From positions 186,001-250,000 of the forward strand of contig CAWAMV010000003.1 in NCBI GenBank assembly GCA_963783195.1: a stretch of 64,000 nt of DNA. Reading direction: 5' to 3'. The notes beneath the pieces were generated by a model. The model was not told the origin of the DNA. It worked only from the letters and a program-made list of their open reading frames with translations, and ran no database searches. Positions within the stretch are counted from its first letter, which is position 1, and each line of letters begins with the position of its first letter. Shown here piece after piece: positions 37,326 to 47,109 of this stretch. Made by a program: the position numbers and the translations under genes. The DNA comes from Croceibacterium_B sp963783195 (GTDB lineage Bacteria > Pseudomonadota > Alphaproteobacteria > Sphingomonadales > Sphingomonadaceae).

Positions 37326-38576
37326 ATGACAGCTCACGCCGAGGCTGGTCCCGCCATCGACGCGGAACACCTTTCGACAGGCAAGATCAGCCGGCCGGTC
37401 ATCTTCGCCCCGCTTTTCGCACCCTTCGGCATTTCCAGCGGCTATGTCAGCGTCACGCTTGCCTTCCTGCTCAGCGAAGCCGGCCTCTCCACCGCCATCA
37501 TCGGTACGATCATCGCGCTCTCGGTATGGCCGCAGACGGTCAAGATGCTCTGGGCGCCCTTCGTCGACACGATCGGCAACCCGAAGGTCTGGTACGGCGT
37601 GGGTACGACCATCGTCGGCCTGTCCATCCTGCTGATGAGCGTGATGCACAAGACCGAGGCGGAGGTCCCGCTGTTCATCGCCATTCTCGTCATATCGTCC
37701 GTCGCCTCGACGTTCATATCGATGGCGACCGAAATCTTCATGGCGAACCAGGTGCCGCCCGAACTTCGCGGCCGGGCGAGCGGGTGGTCGCAGGCGGGCA
37801 ACCTCGGCGGCGCCGGAATCGGCGGCGGCGTGGGCTTGTTACTGGCCGAGAACATCGCCGCTACATGGGTCTCAGGCGCGGTACTCGCCGCGGTTTGCTT
37901 TGCCTGCTGGGGTGCCACGCTGTTCCTGCCTCGACTGGTCAAGGTGGGGATGCAGGGCGTGAACTATCTCGCCCACCTCAAGGAGGTGCTGGTCAACGTC
38001 TGGCAGGTCGCCAGGTCGCGGCTCGGCTATCTGGCGCTGATCATCATGATCCTGCCGATCGGGTCGGGCGGCGTCCCTTGGTCGGCGATTGCCGGCGAAT
38101 GGAACGCCGGCGCCAACATCGTCGCCACGGTTAACGGCGTGCTGGGCGGTGTCGCCTCGATCGTCGGCGCCCTCGTGGCAGGTTACATCTGCGACAGAAT
38201 GGACCTCAAGAAAGCCTATTCGATGTTCGGCATCTTCGTCGGCCTCGTCTCGGTGTCGCTGATCGCCTTGCCGCGGGTGCCGGGCGTCTTCATCGGCGGC
38301 GTGCTGGCCTATCAGGCGGCGGTCGGCATGGCCTACACCGGCTATGCGGCCATCGTGCTCGAGGCCATCGGCAAGAAGTCGCCGGCGACAAACTGGAACC
38401 TGATGGCTGCCCTGTCGAACATCCCGATCGCGGTCATGGCGCAGGTCGACGGGCACGTCCACGACGCTTATGGCACAGACATGATGCTGCTGGGCGAACT
38501 GGCCTTCCCGACCGCCGCCATCATGCTGTTCTGGGTGTTCGTCCTGCTTACCCGTCCTCGCGGCTCCGGCGCGTAG
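37326..38576 (+). CDS. MFS transporter, AmpG-like
   Basis: A 416-residue protein with twelve hydrophobic helices in two halves. Motif A-like loops follow helix 2 (VDTIGNPKVWYGVGTTIVGL region). Loop 8-9 carries YICDRMDLKKAYSMFG, and the N-terminal half has PPELRGRASGWSQAGNLGGA. Architecture resembles AmpG muropeptide permeases and acetyl-CoA transporter-like MFS proteins, but substrate assignment from sequence is weak. If it is AmpG-like, it would partner functionally with the AmpD-like amidase at 33714-34421. It is followed by mtgA on the same strand after 35 nt. Confidence 0.75.
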   Translation: MTAHAEAGPAIDAEHLSTGKISRPVIFAPLFAPFGISSGYVSVTLAFLLSEAGLSTAIIGTIIALSVWPQTVKMLWAPFVDTIGNPKVWYGVGTTIVGLSILLMSVMHKTEAEVPLFIAILVISSVASTFISMATEIFMANQVPPELRGRASGWSQAGNLGGAGIGGGVGLLLAENIAATWVSGAVLAAVCFACWGATLFLPRLVKVGMQGVNYLAHLKEVLVNVWQVARSRLGYLALIIMILPIGSGGVPWSAIAGEWNAGANIVATVNGVLGGVASIVGALVAGYICDRMDLKKAYSMFGIFVGLVSVSLIALPRVPGVFIGGVLAYQAAVGMAYTGYAAIVLEAIGKKSPATNWNLMAALSNIPIAVMAQVDGHVHDAYGTDMMLLGELAFPTAAIMLFWVFVLLTRPRGSGA

Positions 38577-38611
38577 TTGCACCTGCGCTTCCAGACAGTT
38601 AGGCCCTCCCG

Positions 38612-39280
38612 ATGATCCGCGTGCTGCGCTTCATTATCTGGGCCATCGCCTGGTTCGTCGGCCTCAGCCTGCTGCTCGTGCTGGTGTTCCGCTTCGTCCC
38701 GGTGCCGATCACCGCGACGATGGTGATGGACGACAACGCCATCACCAAGGACTGGACCCCGCTCAGCCGAATCGACCGCAACATGGTCTCCGCCGTCATC
38801 GCGGGCGAGGACGGCAAGTTCTGCACCCACGACGGCTTCGACCGCCAGGCGATCGAGAAGGCGATCGAGCGCAATGCCGAGGGCGGGCGCATCCGTGGCG
38901 GCTCCACGATCAGTCAACAAACCGCCAAGAACGTCTTTCTGTGGCAAGGGGGCGGTTATTTCAGGAAGGGCCTGGAAGCCTGGTTCACTTTCCTGATCGA
39001 GAAGCTCTGGGGCAAGCGCCGGATCATGGAGGTCTACCTGAACGTCGCCGAGACCGGCATCGGCACCTACGGGGTCGAAGCGGGCAGCGAACGGTATTTC
39101 AAGCACTCGGCGGCGCGCCTGAGCAGGAATGAAGCGGCGCGCATGGCAGCGGCTCTGCCCCTGCCGAAGAAGCGTGCGGTGGTGAGCCCCAGCGGCTTCA
39201 CCCGTCGCTACGGCAACACGATCGCGGCACGCATCGGCGTGGTCCGGCGTGACGGCCTCAACTCCTGCGTCTACGATTGA
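38612..39280 (+). CDS. mtgA: Monofunctional biosynthetic peptidoglycan transglycosylase
   Basis: A 222-residue GT51 enzyme that polymerises lipid II glycan strands at the outer face of the inner membrane. One N-terminal helix (about 7-28, IIWAIAWFVGLSLLLVLVF) anchors it. The catalytic Glu lies in AGEDGKFCTHDGFD, followed by RGGSTISQQTAKNVFLW and the NVAETGIGTYG segment. No transpeptidase domain follows, which distinguishes it from class A PBPs. It is the second gene of the MFS-mtgA-CDF-GFA plus-strand run. Confidence 0.95.
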   Translation: MIRVLRFIIWAIAWFVGLSLLLVLVFRFVPVPITATMVMDDNAITKDWTPLSRIDRNMVSAVIAGEDGKFCTHDGFDRQAIEKAIERNAEGGRIRGGSTISQQTAKNVFLWQGGGYFRKGLEAWFTFLIEKLWGKRRIMEVYLNVAETGIGTYGVEAGSERYFKHSAARLSRNEAARMAAALPLPKKRAVVSPSGFTRRYGNTIAARIGVVRRDGLNSCVYD

Positions 39281-39283
39281 TCG

Positions 39284-40213
39284 ATGGGCGCGGGACACTC
39301 TCATTCGCACCAACAGGACGGGCAGGGCCACAGCCATGCACCGGCGGACTTCGGGCGTGCATTCGCTATCGGGGTGGTGCTCAATTCGGCTTTCGTCCTG
39401 ATCGAGGCCGGGTTCGGCCTCTGGTCGGGCTCGATGGCCTTGCTGGCCGACGCAGGACACAACCTGTCTGACGTGCTCAGTCTGCTTATCGCCTGGGGCG
39501 CGAACTGGGCCACCCAGCGCCCCGCCACCTCGCGCTACACATATGGCTACAAGGCGAGTTCGATCCTCGCCGCGCTGGCCAACGCGGGCCTGCTGCTGGT
39601 GGCGCTCGGAGCAATCCTGTTCGAGACGATCGATCGCTTCTTCCACACGCCCGAGGTGGAGGGCTGGACGATGGTCGGTGTTGCCGGCGTGGGCATCGTC
39701 ATCAATACCGCGACCGCGCTGCTCTTCGCCCGCGGACGCAAGAGCGACATCAATATCCGCGGCGCTTTCCTGCACATGGCGGCCGACGCGCTCGTGAGTC
39801 TGGGCGTGGTGATCGCCGGTGCGCTGATCCTGGCGACCGGCGCGATGTGGCTCGACCCGCTGACCAGCGTGCTCATCGTCGTCGTCATCGCCTACGGAAC
39901 CTGGGGCCTGCTGCGCGACAGCGTGAAGATGGGCCTGCTTGCCGTGCCGGATCACGTCGACGAAGCGGATGTCCGCATTTACCTCGAGAGCTTGCCCGGC
40001 GTGACTGCGGTGCACGACCTGCACATCTGGCCGATGAGCACGACCGAGACCGCGCTCACTGCTCACCTCGTGATGCCGGGCGGCTATCCCGGCGACCGGC
40101 TCTTGAAGGAAGCGGCCGTCGAGCTGGAGCATCATCATCACATCGAGCATGTCACGCTGCAGGTCGAAACCGATGCCGAAGAGTGTGGCTTGGGCGAGGC
40201 AGGGCACCACTGA
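39284..40213 (+). CDS. CDF-family Zn/Co/Cd exporter
   Basis: A 309-residue cation diffusion facilitator. The N-terminus is His-rich (GHSHSHQQDGQGHSHA), as in zinc exporters. Six helices follow, with transport-site motifs LADAGHNLSDVLS in helix 2 and FLHMAADALVSLGVV in helix 5 (HxxxD). The C-terminal cytoplasmic domain begins near SVKMGLLAVPDHVDEADV and ends in a second His cluster. It exports Zn2+ and possibly Co2+/Cd2+ in exchange for protons. The start is 4 nt after the mtgA stop. Confidence 0.93.
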   Translation: MGAGHSHSHQQDGQGHSHAPADFGRAFAIGVVLNSAFVLIEAGFGLWSGSMALLADAGHNLSDVLSLLIAWGANWATQRPATSRYTYGYKASSILAALANAGLLLVALGAILFETIDRFFHTPEVEGWTMVGVAGVGIVINTATALLFARGRKSDINIRGAFLHMAADALVSLGVVIAGALILATGAMWLDPLTSVLIVVVIAYGTWGLLRDSVKMGLLAVPDHVDEADVRIYLESLPGVTAVHDLHIWPMSTTETALTAHLVMPGGYPGDRLLKEAAVELEHHHHIEHVTLQVETDAEECGLGEAGHH

Positions 40214-40223
40214 GGAGGGCAGG

Positions 40224-40721
40224 ATGGACGAGACGGTGCGCGAAGGGGGATGCGGATGCGGGACGGTGCGTTACCGCGTCACCGGCGATCCGATCTTCGT
40301 CAACAACTGCCACTGCAAGCTCTGTCAGCACCAGACCGGCTCCACCAGCGTAGTCAACGCCTTCATCGAGGCCGAACGGCTGGAACTCGTCGACGGCGAA
40401 CTGAGCGAACACATCGTTCCGGCTGGCAGCGGCGGGCCGCACACAATCTGCCGTTGCGCACGGTGCGGCACCGCCGTCTGGAGCCGCTACCCACGCCTCG
40501 GCAGCCTCGGCTACGGCCTGCGTGTCGGCACGCTGGATGAAACCGGCGCATTTACGCCGGACGCGGTGATCTTCGTCGAAAGCAAGATGCCCTGGGTCGC
40601 GCTTCCGGACGCCATCCCCGTGTTCGAGAAGACCTACAACCCGTTCGAACTGCTTCCGCCCGAGCGGGTGGCGCGGCTGCAAGCGATGCTGGAGCGGCGA
40701 AAGGCCGGTGAGGGAAGCTAG
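40224..40721 (+). CDS. GFA-domain (glutathione-dependent formaldehyde-activating-like) protein
   Basis: A 165-residue zinc protein of the GFA fold. The metal-binding cysteines occur in GGCGCGTVRY, CHCKLCQHQTG and CRCARCGTAVW. The family has the fold of Gfa, but most members are not proven to act on formaldehyde. A strong ribosome site (GAGGAGGGCAGG) precedes the ATG at 40224. Its stop overlaps the convergent DUF1648 gene by 4 nt. Confidence 0.88.
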   Translation: MDETVREGGCGCGTVRYRVTGDPIFVNNCHCKLCQHQTGSTSVVNAFIEAERLELVDGELSEHIVPAGSGGPHTICRCARCGTAVWSRYPRLGSLGYGLRVGTLDETGAFTPDAVIFVESKMPWVALPDAIPVFEKTYNPFELLPPERVARLQAMLERRKAGEGS

Positions 40722-41053
40722 GCGGACCGTACCCAGCGAAGCATTAGCCACAACATGAAGCAGTGCGCGAGAAAGATCAGCGCGCCGCCGATCACCGCGC
40801 CGATAATGGCTTCCTGCGCGTCGTCGGCGAAAGCATCGCCCAGTACATAACCCATGGCCAGCAGCGCACATGCCAACAGCGCGTAGAAAACCGGCAGCAC
40901 GCCAAGCACCACCCAACGCGATCCGAACTGGTCGGCTTTTCCGCGAATGTCGAAATGCGTCGGTACTTCGCCGTCAGGCAGCCGGCGGGCAATCAAGAGC
41001 GAAGCCCCGGCCATCGCCATCACGAACCCAATCGAGATGACGAAGGCCAGCAC
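40718..41053 (-). CDS. DUF1648-domain membrane protein
   Basis: A 111-residue protein with three hydrophobic helices. The diagnostic DUF1648 segment PTHFDIRGKADQFGSRW (about residues 31-47) lies between helices 1 and 2. In other bacteria this domain is part of SdpI-like immunity or signalling proteins, but here it is a short standalone protein with no partner. The gene overlaps the GFA stop at one end. At the other it starts 9 nt after the clpX stop on the same strand. Confidence 0.78.
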   Translation of the reverse strand: MLAFVISIGFVMAMAGASLLIARRLPDGEVPTHFDIRGKADQFGSRWVVLGVLPVFYALLACALLAMGYVLGDAFADDAQEAIIGAVIGGALIFLAHCFMLWLMLRWVRSA

Positions 41054-41062
41054 GCCAGCCTG

Positions 41063-42328
<1,266 letters not shown>

Positions 42329-42485
42329 TCCATCATCCTGTTCCCGCGCGGTTTAGCACGCGGGATTCGTCCCCGCCAATGTAAGGCCGGGGCTCGCCAA
42401 ATCAATCGGGCTATCCTTAATCCTCATGCCTTGCTCCAGCGTGAAGGTGCAGGGTTGCCAAAATGCTACAGTTTTACGGCGCCCC

Positions 42486-43178
42486 TTATTCCGGTGCGCC
42501 GCCGGCCGAACCACTGGTATCGCCCACCTCGTCGCCCGCCGGCCGGGTCTCGAAGACCTTGTCGACGATGCCGAACTTCAAGGCTTCGTCCGCCTCGAGG
42601 AAGGTGTCGCGATCGAGCGTCCTCTCGATGTCGGTCAGGCTCTGCCCCGTGTACTTCACGTAGAGATCGTTCATCCGGCGGCGAATGCGCAGGATTTCCT
42701 TTGCCTGAATCTCGATATCGCTGGCCATGCCACGCGCACCGCCGCTCGGCTGGTGGACCATGATGCGGCTGTTGGGCAACGCGATGCGCATGCCCGGCTC
42801 GCCCGCGGCGAGAAGGAAGCTGCCCATGCTGGCCGCCTGGCCCACGCAAACCGTGGAAACGCGCGGCTTGATGTACTGCATGGTGTCGTGGATCGCCATG
42901 CCGGCAGTCACCACGCCGCCCGGGGAGTTGATGTACATCGAGATGTCGCGGCTGTTCTCGCTTTCGAGATAGAGCAACTGGGCGACGATCAGCGAGGCCA
43001 TGTTGTCCTCGACCTCGCCCGTGACGAACACGATACGCTCGCGCAGCAGGCGGCTGAAGATGTCGAAGCTGCGCTCGCCGCGGCTCGTGCTCTCTACGAC
43101 GACGGGCACGAGGGCGCCGGTGACGGGATCCTGGGTGAACTTGCCTTGTGCGTTACCGGTGCCGAACAGGTCGATCAT
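42486..43178 (-). CDS. clpP: ATP-dependent Clp protease proteolytic subunit ClpP
   Basis: A 230-residue serine protease that forms the double-ring ClpP chamber. The catalytic triad by family pattern is Ser118 in GQAASMGSFLL, His142 in RIMVHQPSGG and an Asp near 191. The IGF-loop docking groove residues for ClpX are within the normal core. The C-terminal 25 residues (RPAGDEVGDTSGSAGGAPE) are an unstructured extension. Ribosome site GAGGACTT precedes ATG 43178. It precedes clpX in the usual order. Confidence 0.98.
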   Translation of the reverse strand: MIDLFGTGNAQGKFTQDPVTGALVPVVVESTSRGERSFDIFSRLLRERIVFVTGEVEDNMASLIVAQLLYLESENSRDISMYINSPGGVVTAGMAIHDTMQYIKPRVSTVCVGQAASMGSFLLAAGEPGMRIALPNSRIMVHQPSGGARGMASDIEIQAKEILRIRRRMNDLYVKYTGQSLTDIERTLDRDTFLEADEALKFGIVDKVFETRPAGDEVGDTSGSAGGAPE

Positions 43179-43207
43179 AAGTCCTCTTTCGTGTGATGCG
43201 GCGGCCT

Positions 43208-43236
43208 ATGTCGCGCCTTGCCGCGCGATGTTCAAG
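43208..43236 (-). promoter_or_regulatory. Candidate RpoH-type promoter of clpP
   Basis: On the minus strand, CTTGAA (43236-43231) is preceded by CC and followed after 17 bp by CGACAT (43213-43208). This fits the alphaproteobacterial RpoH pattern CNCTTGAA, 17 bp, CCANAT with one mismatch. It would start transcription about 22 nt before the clpP ATG. ClpP is a standard heat-shock target, and rpoH is also in the window. Confidence 0.6.
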
Positions 43237-43290
43237 GGGCTTGCCGGGTGAAGCGTGACGGGGCTGTTCGACGCTTCGTCGTGGATTCAT

Positions 43291-43323
43291 GCCGTTTGTC
43301 GGCAGGCATTCGCCGTTTGTCGG
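43291..43323. repeat. 12-bp direct repeat in the clpP/TonB-receptor intergenic region
   Basis: GCCGTTTGTCGG occurs twice, at 43291-43302 and 43312-43323, with a 21-bp period (two helical turns). It lies 85-117 nt before the first TonB receptor start and upstream of the clpP promoter. The spacing suits a regulator bound on one DNA face, such as a Fur- or TetR-like or response-regulator dimer, but no candidate is encoded nearby. Confidence 0.55.
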
Positions 43324-43407
43324 GTGGGTTGGCCCGAGATCGGAAGACGAAGGCTGCCGGTCGAAGGCGACCTGCAAGGGACCAGCGCGGGGCGTTAGTT
43401 CCGGTGC

Positions 43408-45497
43408 ATGAAAACAACTGTCGTCGCCGTACAACTCTCTTTCTTTGCCCTTTTCGCAAGCCTGTTTTCCGCACCGGCACTGGCGGAAGACACTGGCGAT
43501 GAACCCCCGCCGGTCGCGGCGAAATCGAGCGCCGGAGAAATCTATACGCCACAGGACTTTGCCCGCTTCGCGCCGCGCAACGCGCTCGACATGGTCAACC
43601 AGATCCCTGGCTTCGCCGTGCAGCAGCAGGACCAGGGCCGAGGGCTGGGGCAGGCCGACCAGAACGTCATCATCAACGGCGAACGGCCGGCGAGCAAGGC
43701 GGAGGGCATCTTCGAGCAGCTTTCCCGCATCAACGCCGACCGGGTCGAGCGCATCGAGATTGTCGACGGCGCCTCGCTCAACATTCCCGGCCTTTCCGGA
43801 CAGGTCGCCAACGTCGTCACGCGCGGCGGCGGCATCAGCGGCCGGTTCGAATACCGTGCGAACGTCCGGCCCAAGTATGCCCGGCCGAGCTTCGCTGGTG
43901 GCGAAGTTTCCTTGAGCGGCAGCAGCGGCAACCTGGAATGGACCGCGGCGATCAACCACGGTGTCGGCCGGGGCGGCGCCGGCGGCGGGCGCGGGACCTA
44001 CATCTACGACGGGGCCGGCAATCTGGTCGAGACGCGCGAATCGCTCCTCTACTACAAGGCCGAAGAGCCCTCGATCACCGGCCGCATCAAGTGGGCCAGC
44101 CCCGGCGGCACGATCGTCAACGCCCACGGCGTCTACGGCCGCCGGTGGACCCGCTTCCTGCACAACGAGGATCGCGATGCGGTCACCGGGGTCGACACGT
44201 TCCGCGACTTCTCCAATATCGATGATGGCTATAACTACGAAATCGGCGGCGACGTGGATTTCGCTCTTGGACCCGGCCGGCTCAAGCTCATCGGTCTGGA
44301 GCGCTTCGAAACCGGCCACGGCCCCGCGACATCGCTGCTGATCTACGCGGACGGTTCGCCCACGACGGGTACGCGGTTCGACCAGGTGCGCAAAAGCGGC
44401 GAGCGTATCGCCCGCGCCGAATACAGCTGGGACATGCTCGGCGGCATGTGGCAGCTCGATGGCGAGGCGGCATTCAACCGCTACGACGCAGTTTCCTCGC
44501 TCGAGACGCTCGATCCGGCCGGTGATTTCGTCGTCGTCCCCTTTCCAGGAGCCACGGGCGGGGTGACCGAGGACAGATACGAGACGATCCTGACCCACAA
44601 TCGCTCGCTCACCGACAACCTGACGCTGCAGATCGGCGCCGGGGGCGAATATTCGAAACTCTCGCAGACCGGTCCGGGCGGGCTCACGCGCGAGTTCTGG
44701 CGGCCCAAGGGTTCCCTCGCCCTGGCATGGACGCCGATGGTCGGGACGGACATGTCGCTCAAGGTCGCCCGCACGGTTGGGCAGCTTTCGTTCGGCGACT
44801 TCCTTGCCGGGGTGGACCTGACGCAAAACAACCAGAACGCGGGCAATGGCAGGCTCGTCCCGCAGCAGGCCTGGGAAGCCGACCTCGAGATCAAGAAGAA
44901 TCTCGGCAGCTGGGGCTCGGCCACGGTGCGGGGGTACGTCCAGCTGATCGAGGATTATATCGACATCGTCCCCGTTCCGGGCGGCGAGTCGCCGGGCAAC
45001 ATCGACGGCGCCGCCCGGCTGTTCGGCCTGTACGGCAACGCCACCGTCAACCTCGACCCGCTGGGATGGAAAGGCGCCAAGATCACCTCCACGACGACAT
45101 ACGAGGCAACCCGGCTGGCCGACCCGCTGACCGGCGCCCACCGGCCCTTCAGCGGACAGACCGACTTCCGCAACGACACGACATTGCGGTGGGATGTCCC
45201 GATGAGCGAATGGGCCGTTGGCGCCGGACTCATGGCCACGCACGTGGAACCATATGTTCGGCTAACCGAAGTCGGGCTCGACCACGAAGGCCCCGTCTAC
45301 ACGTTCGCCTTCGTGGAGAACAAGAGTGTGTTCGGCATGACCGTAAACTTCCAGGTATTCAACCTGACGAACGGCCACGTCTTTTTCAAACGCACCGTCT
45401 ATTCGGGCAGCGCGACACGTCGCCGGTGGCATTCGTCGAAGACCGGGAACTGGAAGCCTCCTATATCTTCCGCCTGCAGGTGAAGGGCAGCTTCTAA
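43408..45497 (+). CDS. TonB-dependent receptor, with apparent frameshift near the C-terminus
   Basis: An outer-membrane receptor of about 696 residues after repair. A signal peptide (about 1-27, ending FSAPALAED) precedes a plug domain with TPQDFARFAPRNALDMVNQI and a beta-barrel. Near 45405 the sequence reads TATTCGGGCAGC; adding one C (GGCCAGC) continues the frame as SGQRDTSPVAFVEDRELEA and ends FRLQVKGSF with a stop at 45497. The literal frame ends in unrelated residues at 45483. The repaired end matches VKGNF in the paralogue at 47110-49335. The ligand is unknown. Confidence 0.82.
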
Positions 45498-45537
45498 GGG
45501 CTTCCGAAGCACGCCCTGCAATGGCAGGGTGCTCCGC

Positions 45538-47025
45538 ATGAGGACCATCCTGCTCGCGGCTACGGTCGCCTTCACCATCGCCGCTCCGGTCCATGCCGGA
45601 GCGGGCGAAGACGCCCGCGCCTATGCCGAAAGGATCGCGGCGCTTGACGACGAGGGACCTCAGATCGGCGCGGTAATCGTTTCGCTCGCTCCGGACGCCG
45701 CCGAAACCGCGGCGCGTCGAGCAGAGGCGGCAAGGCTTCCGCTGGCCGGGCGGACTGTGCTGGTGAAGGACAACGTCGAGACCCGCGAATGGCCCACGAC
45801 CGCCGGCAGCAATGCCCTGGCGGCCAACCTGACCCATCGCGACGCGCCATTGATCGCGCGCCTGCGCGGGGCCGGCGGGGTCGTGCTGGGCAAGACCAAC
45901 CTGAGCGAATGGGCCAACATCCGCAGCAACAACTCGACCAGCGGGTGGAGCGCGGTGGGCGGCCTGACACGCAATCCGCATGCGCTCGATCGGAATACCT
46001 GCGGCTCCTCTTCGGGAAGCGGCGCCGCGGTCGCGGCAGAGTTCGCCTGGGCGGCGATCGGCACCGAGACCGACGGTTCGATCACCTGTCCCAGCTCCAT
46101 CAACGGCATCGTGGGATTCAAGCCGACCGTGGGGCTCGTCAGCCGGACCTTCGTGGTCCCGATCAGTTCCAGTCAGGACACTGCCGGGCCGATGGCGCAG
46201 TCGGTCTACGACGCAGCGCTGCTGCTCAACGCGATCGCAGGCCCCGACCCGGCCGATCCCGCGACCGGGGACGCTGCGGATCACGTCACCGATTTTACCG
46301 TCGGACTCACTACCGCCTCGCTTGCCGGCAAGCGCATCGGGGTGTTGAGGAAGTCAGTCGGCAACGACCGCAAGGTAACCGCACTGTTCAAAGCAGCGCT
46401 GGACGACCTGCGGCGCGCCGGGGCCGAGGTGGTCGAACTCGATTACGAAGCGCCCGAAGAGATGGGCCCGGCGGAATTCACCGTGCTGCTGTACGAACTT
46501 CGCGAAACACTGGCCGCCTATCTCGGCGCTTCGCCGGCCGACATCCCGATCCGGACCCTGGCCGACGCGATCGCCTTCAACCGCGCAGACCCTGCAGAGC
46601 TGCGCTGGTTTGGTCAGGAGATCTTCGAACAGGCGGAGAAGGCGGCCGACGCCGAGGCTTATCGCAAGGCGCGCGCCGAGAGCTTGCGGCTGGCCGGCCC
46701 CGAGGGAATCGACAAGCTGCTCGCCGACCACAAGCTCGACCTCCTCGTCGCGCCCACTGTAGGCCCGGCCTGGACGACGGACCTAGTCAACGGCGATCAC
46801 TACAACGGCTCGATCGGCGCGGGCAGCCTGGCGGCCATCGCGGGTTATCCCCACCTGACGGTGCCCATGGGCGCCGTCGAGCGTCTGCCGGTCGGGCTGA
46901 GCTTCATGGCCGGCAAGTGGGCCGACGCCGAGGTCCTGCGGGCCGGGGCCGCCTACGAGAAAGTGCGATCGGCCATCATTCCCGAACCATCGTTAAGTCG
47001 CTGGGAGCCGGCTGCGACAGAATGA
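45538..47025 (+). CDS. Secreted amidase-signature enzyme, peptide-amidase-like
   Basis: A 495-residue amidase with a cleavable signal peptide (about 1-20, TILLAATVAFTIAAPVHAG). Ser-cisSer-Lys chemistry is intact: Lys in TVLVKDNVET, the cis-Ser in NTCGSSSGSGAAVAA and the nucleophilic Ser in GTETDGSITCPSS. Segments GKTNLSEWANIRSNNSTSGW and GPMAQSVYDAALLLNAIAG resemble the peptide amidases that remove C-terminal amides from peptides. That similarity is from family knowledge and not tested here. It lies between two related TonB receptors on the same strand, suggesting uptake linked to periplasmic deamidation. Confidence 0.82.
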   Translation: MRTILLAATVAFTIAAPVHAGAGEDARAYAERIAALDDEGPQIGAVIVSLAPDAAETAARRAEAARLPLAGRTVLVKDNVETREWPTTAGSNALAANLTHRDAPLIARLRGAGGVVLGKTNLSEWANIRSNNSTSGWSAVGGLTRNPHALDRNTCGSSSGSGAAVAAEFAWAAIGTETDGSITCPSSINGIVGFKPTVGLVSRTFVVPISSSQDTAGPMAQSVYDAALLLNAIAGPDPADPATGDAADHVTDFTVGLTTASLAGKRIGVLRKSVGNDRKVTALFKAALDDLRRAGAEVVELDYEAPEEMGPAEFTVLLYELRETLAAYLGASPADIPIRTLADAIAFNRADPAELRWFGQEIFEQAEKAADAEAYRKARAESLRLAGPEGIDKLLADHKLDLLVAPTVGPAWTTDLVNGDHYNGSIGAGSLAAIAGYPHLTVPMGAVERLPVGLSFMAGKWADAEVLRAGAAYEKVRSAIIPEPSLSRWEPAATE

Positions 47026-47109
47026 TACCCGCCCGTGCTTGGCACGGATTGCATAGACAGCTAAGCATCAAGCATAAGCCGGGACGGGCAAAGTCAACGA
47101 TGTGGGGGA

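Noticed and set aside
47033..47047. CCGTGC/GCACGG hairpin after the peptide-amidase-like gene
   Set aside because: It is a 6-bp stem with a 3-nt loop and no T-run follows, so I do not call it a terminator.
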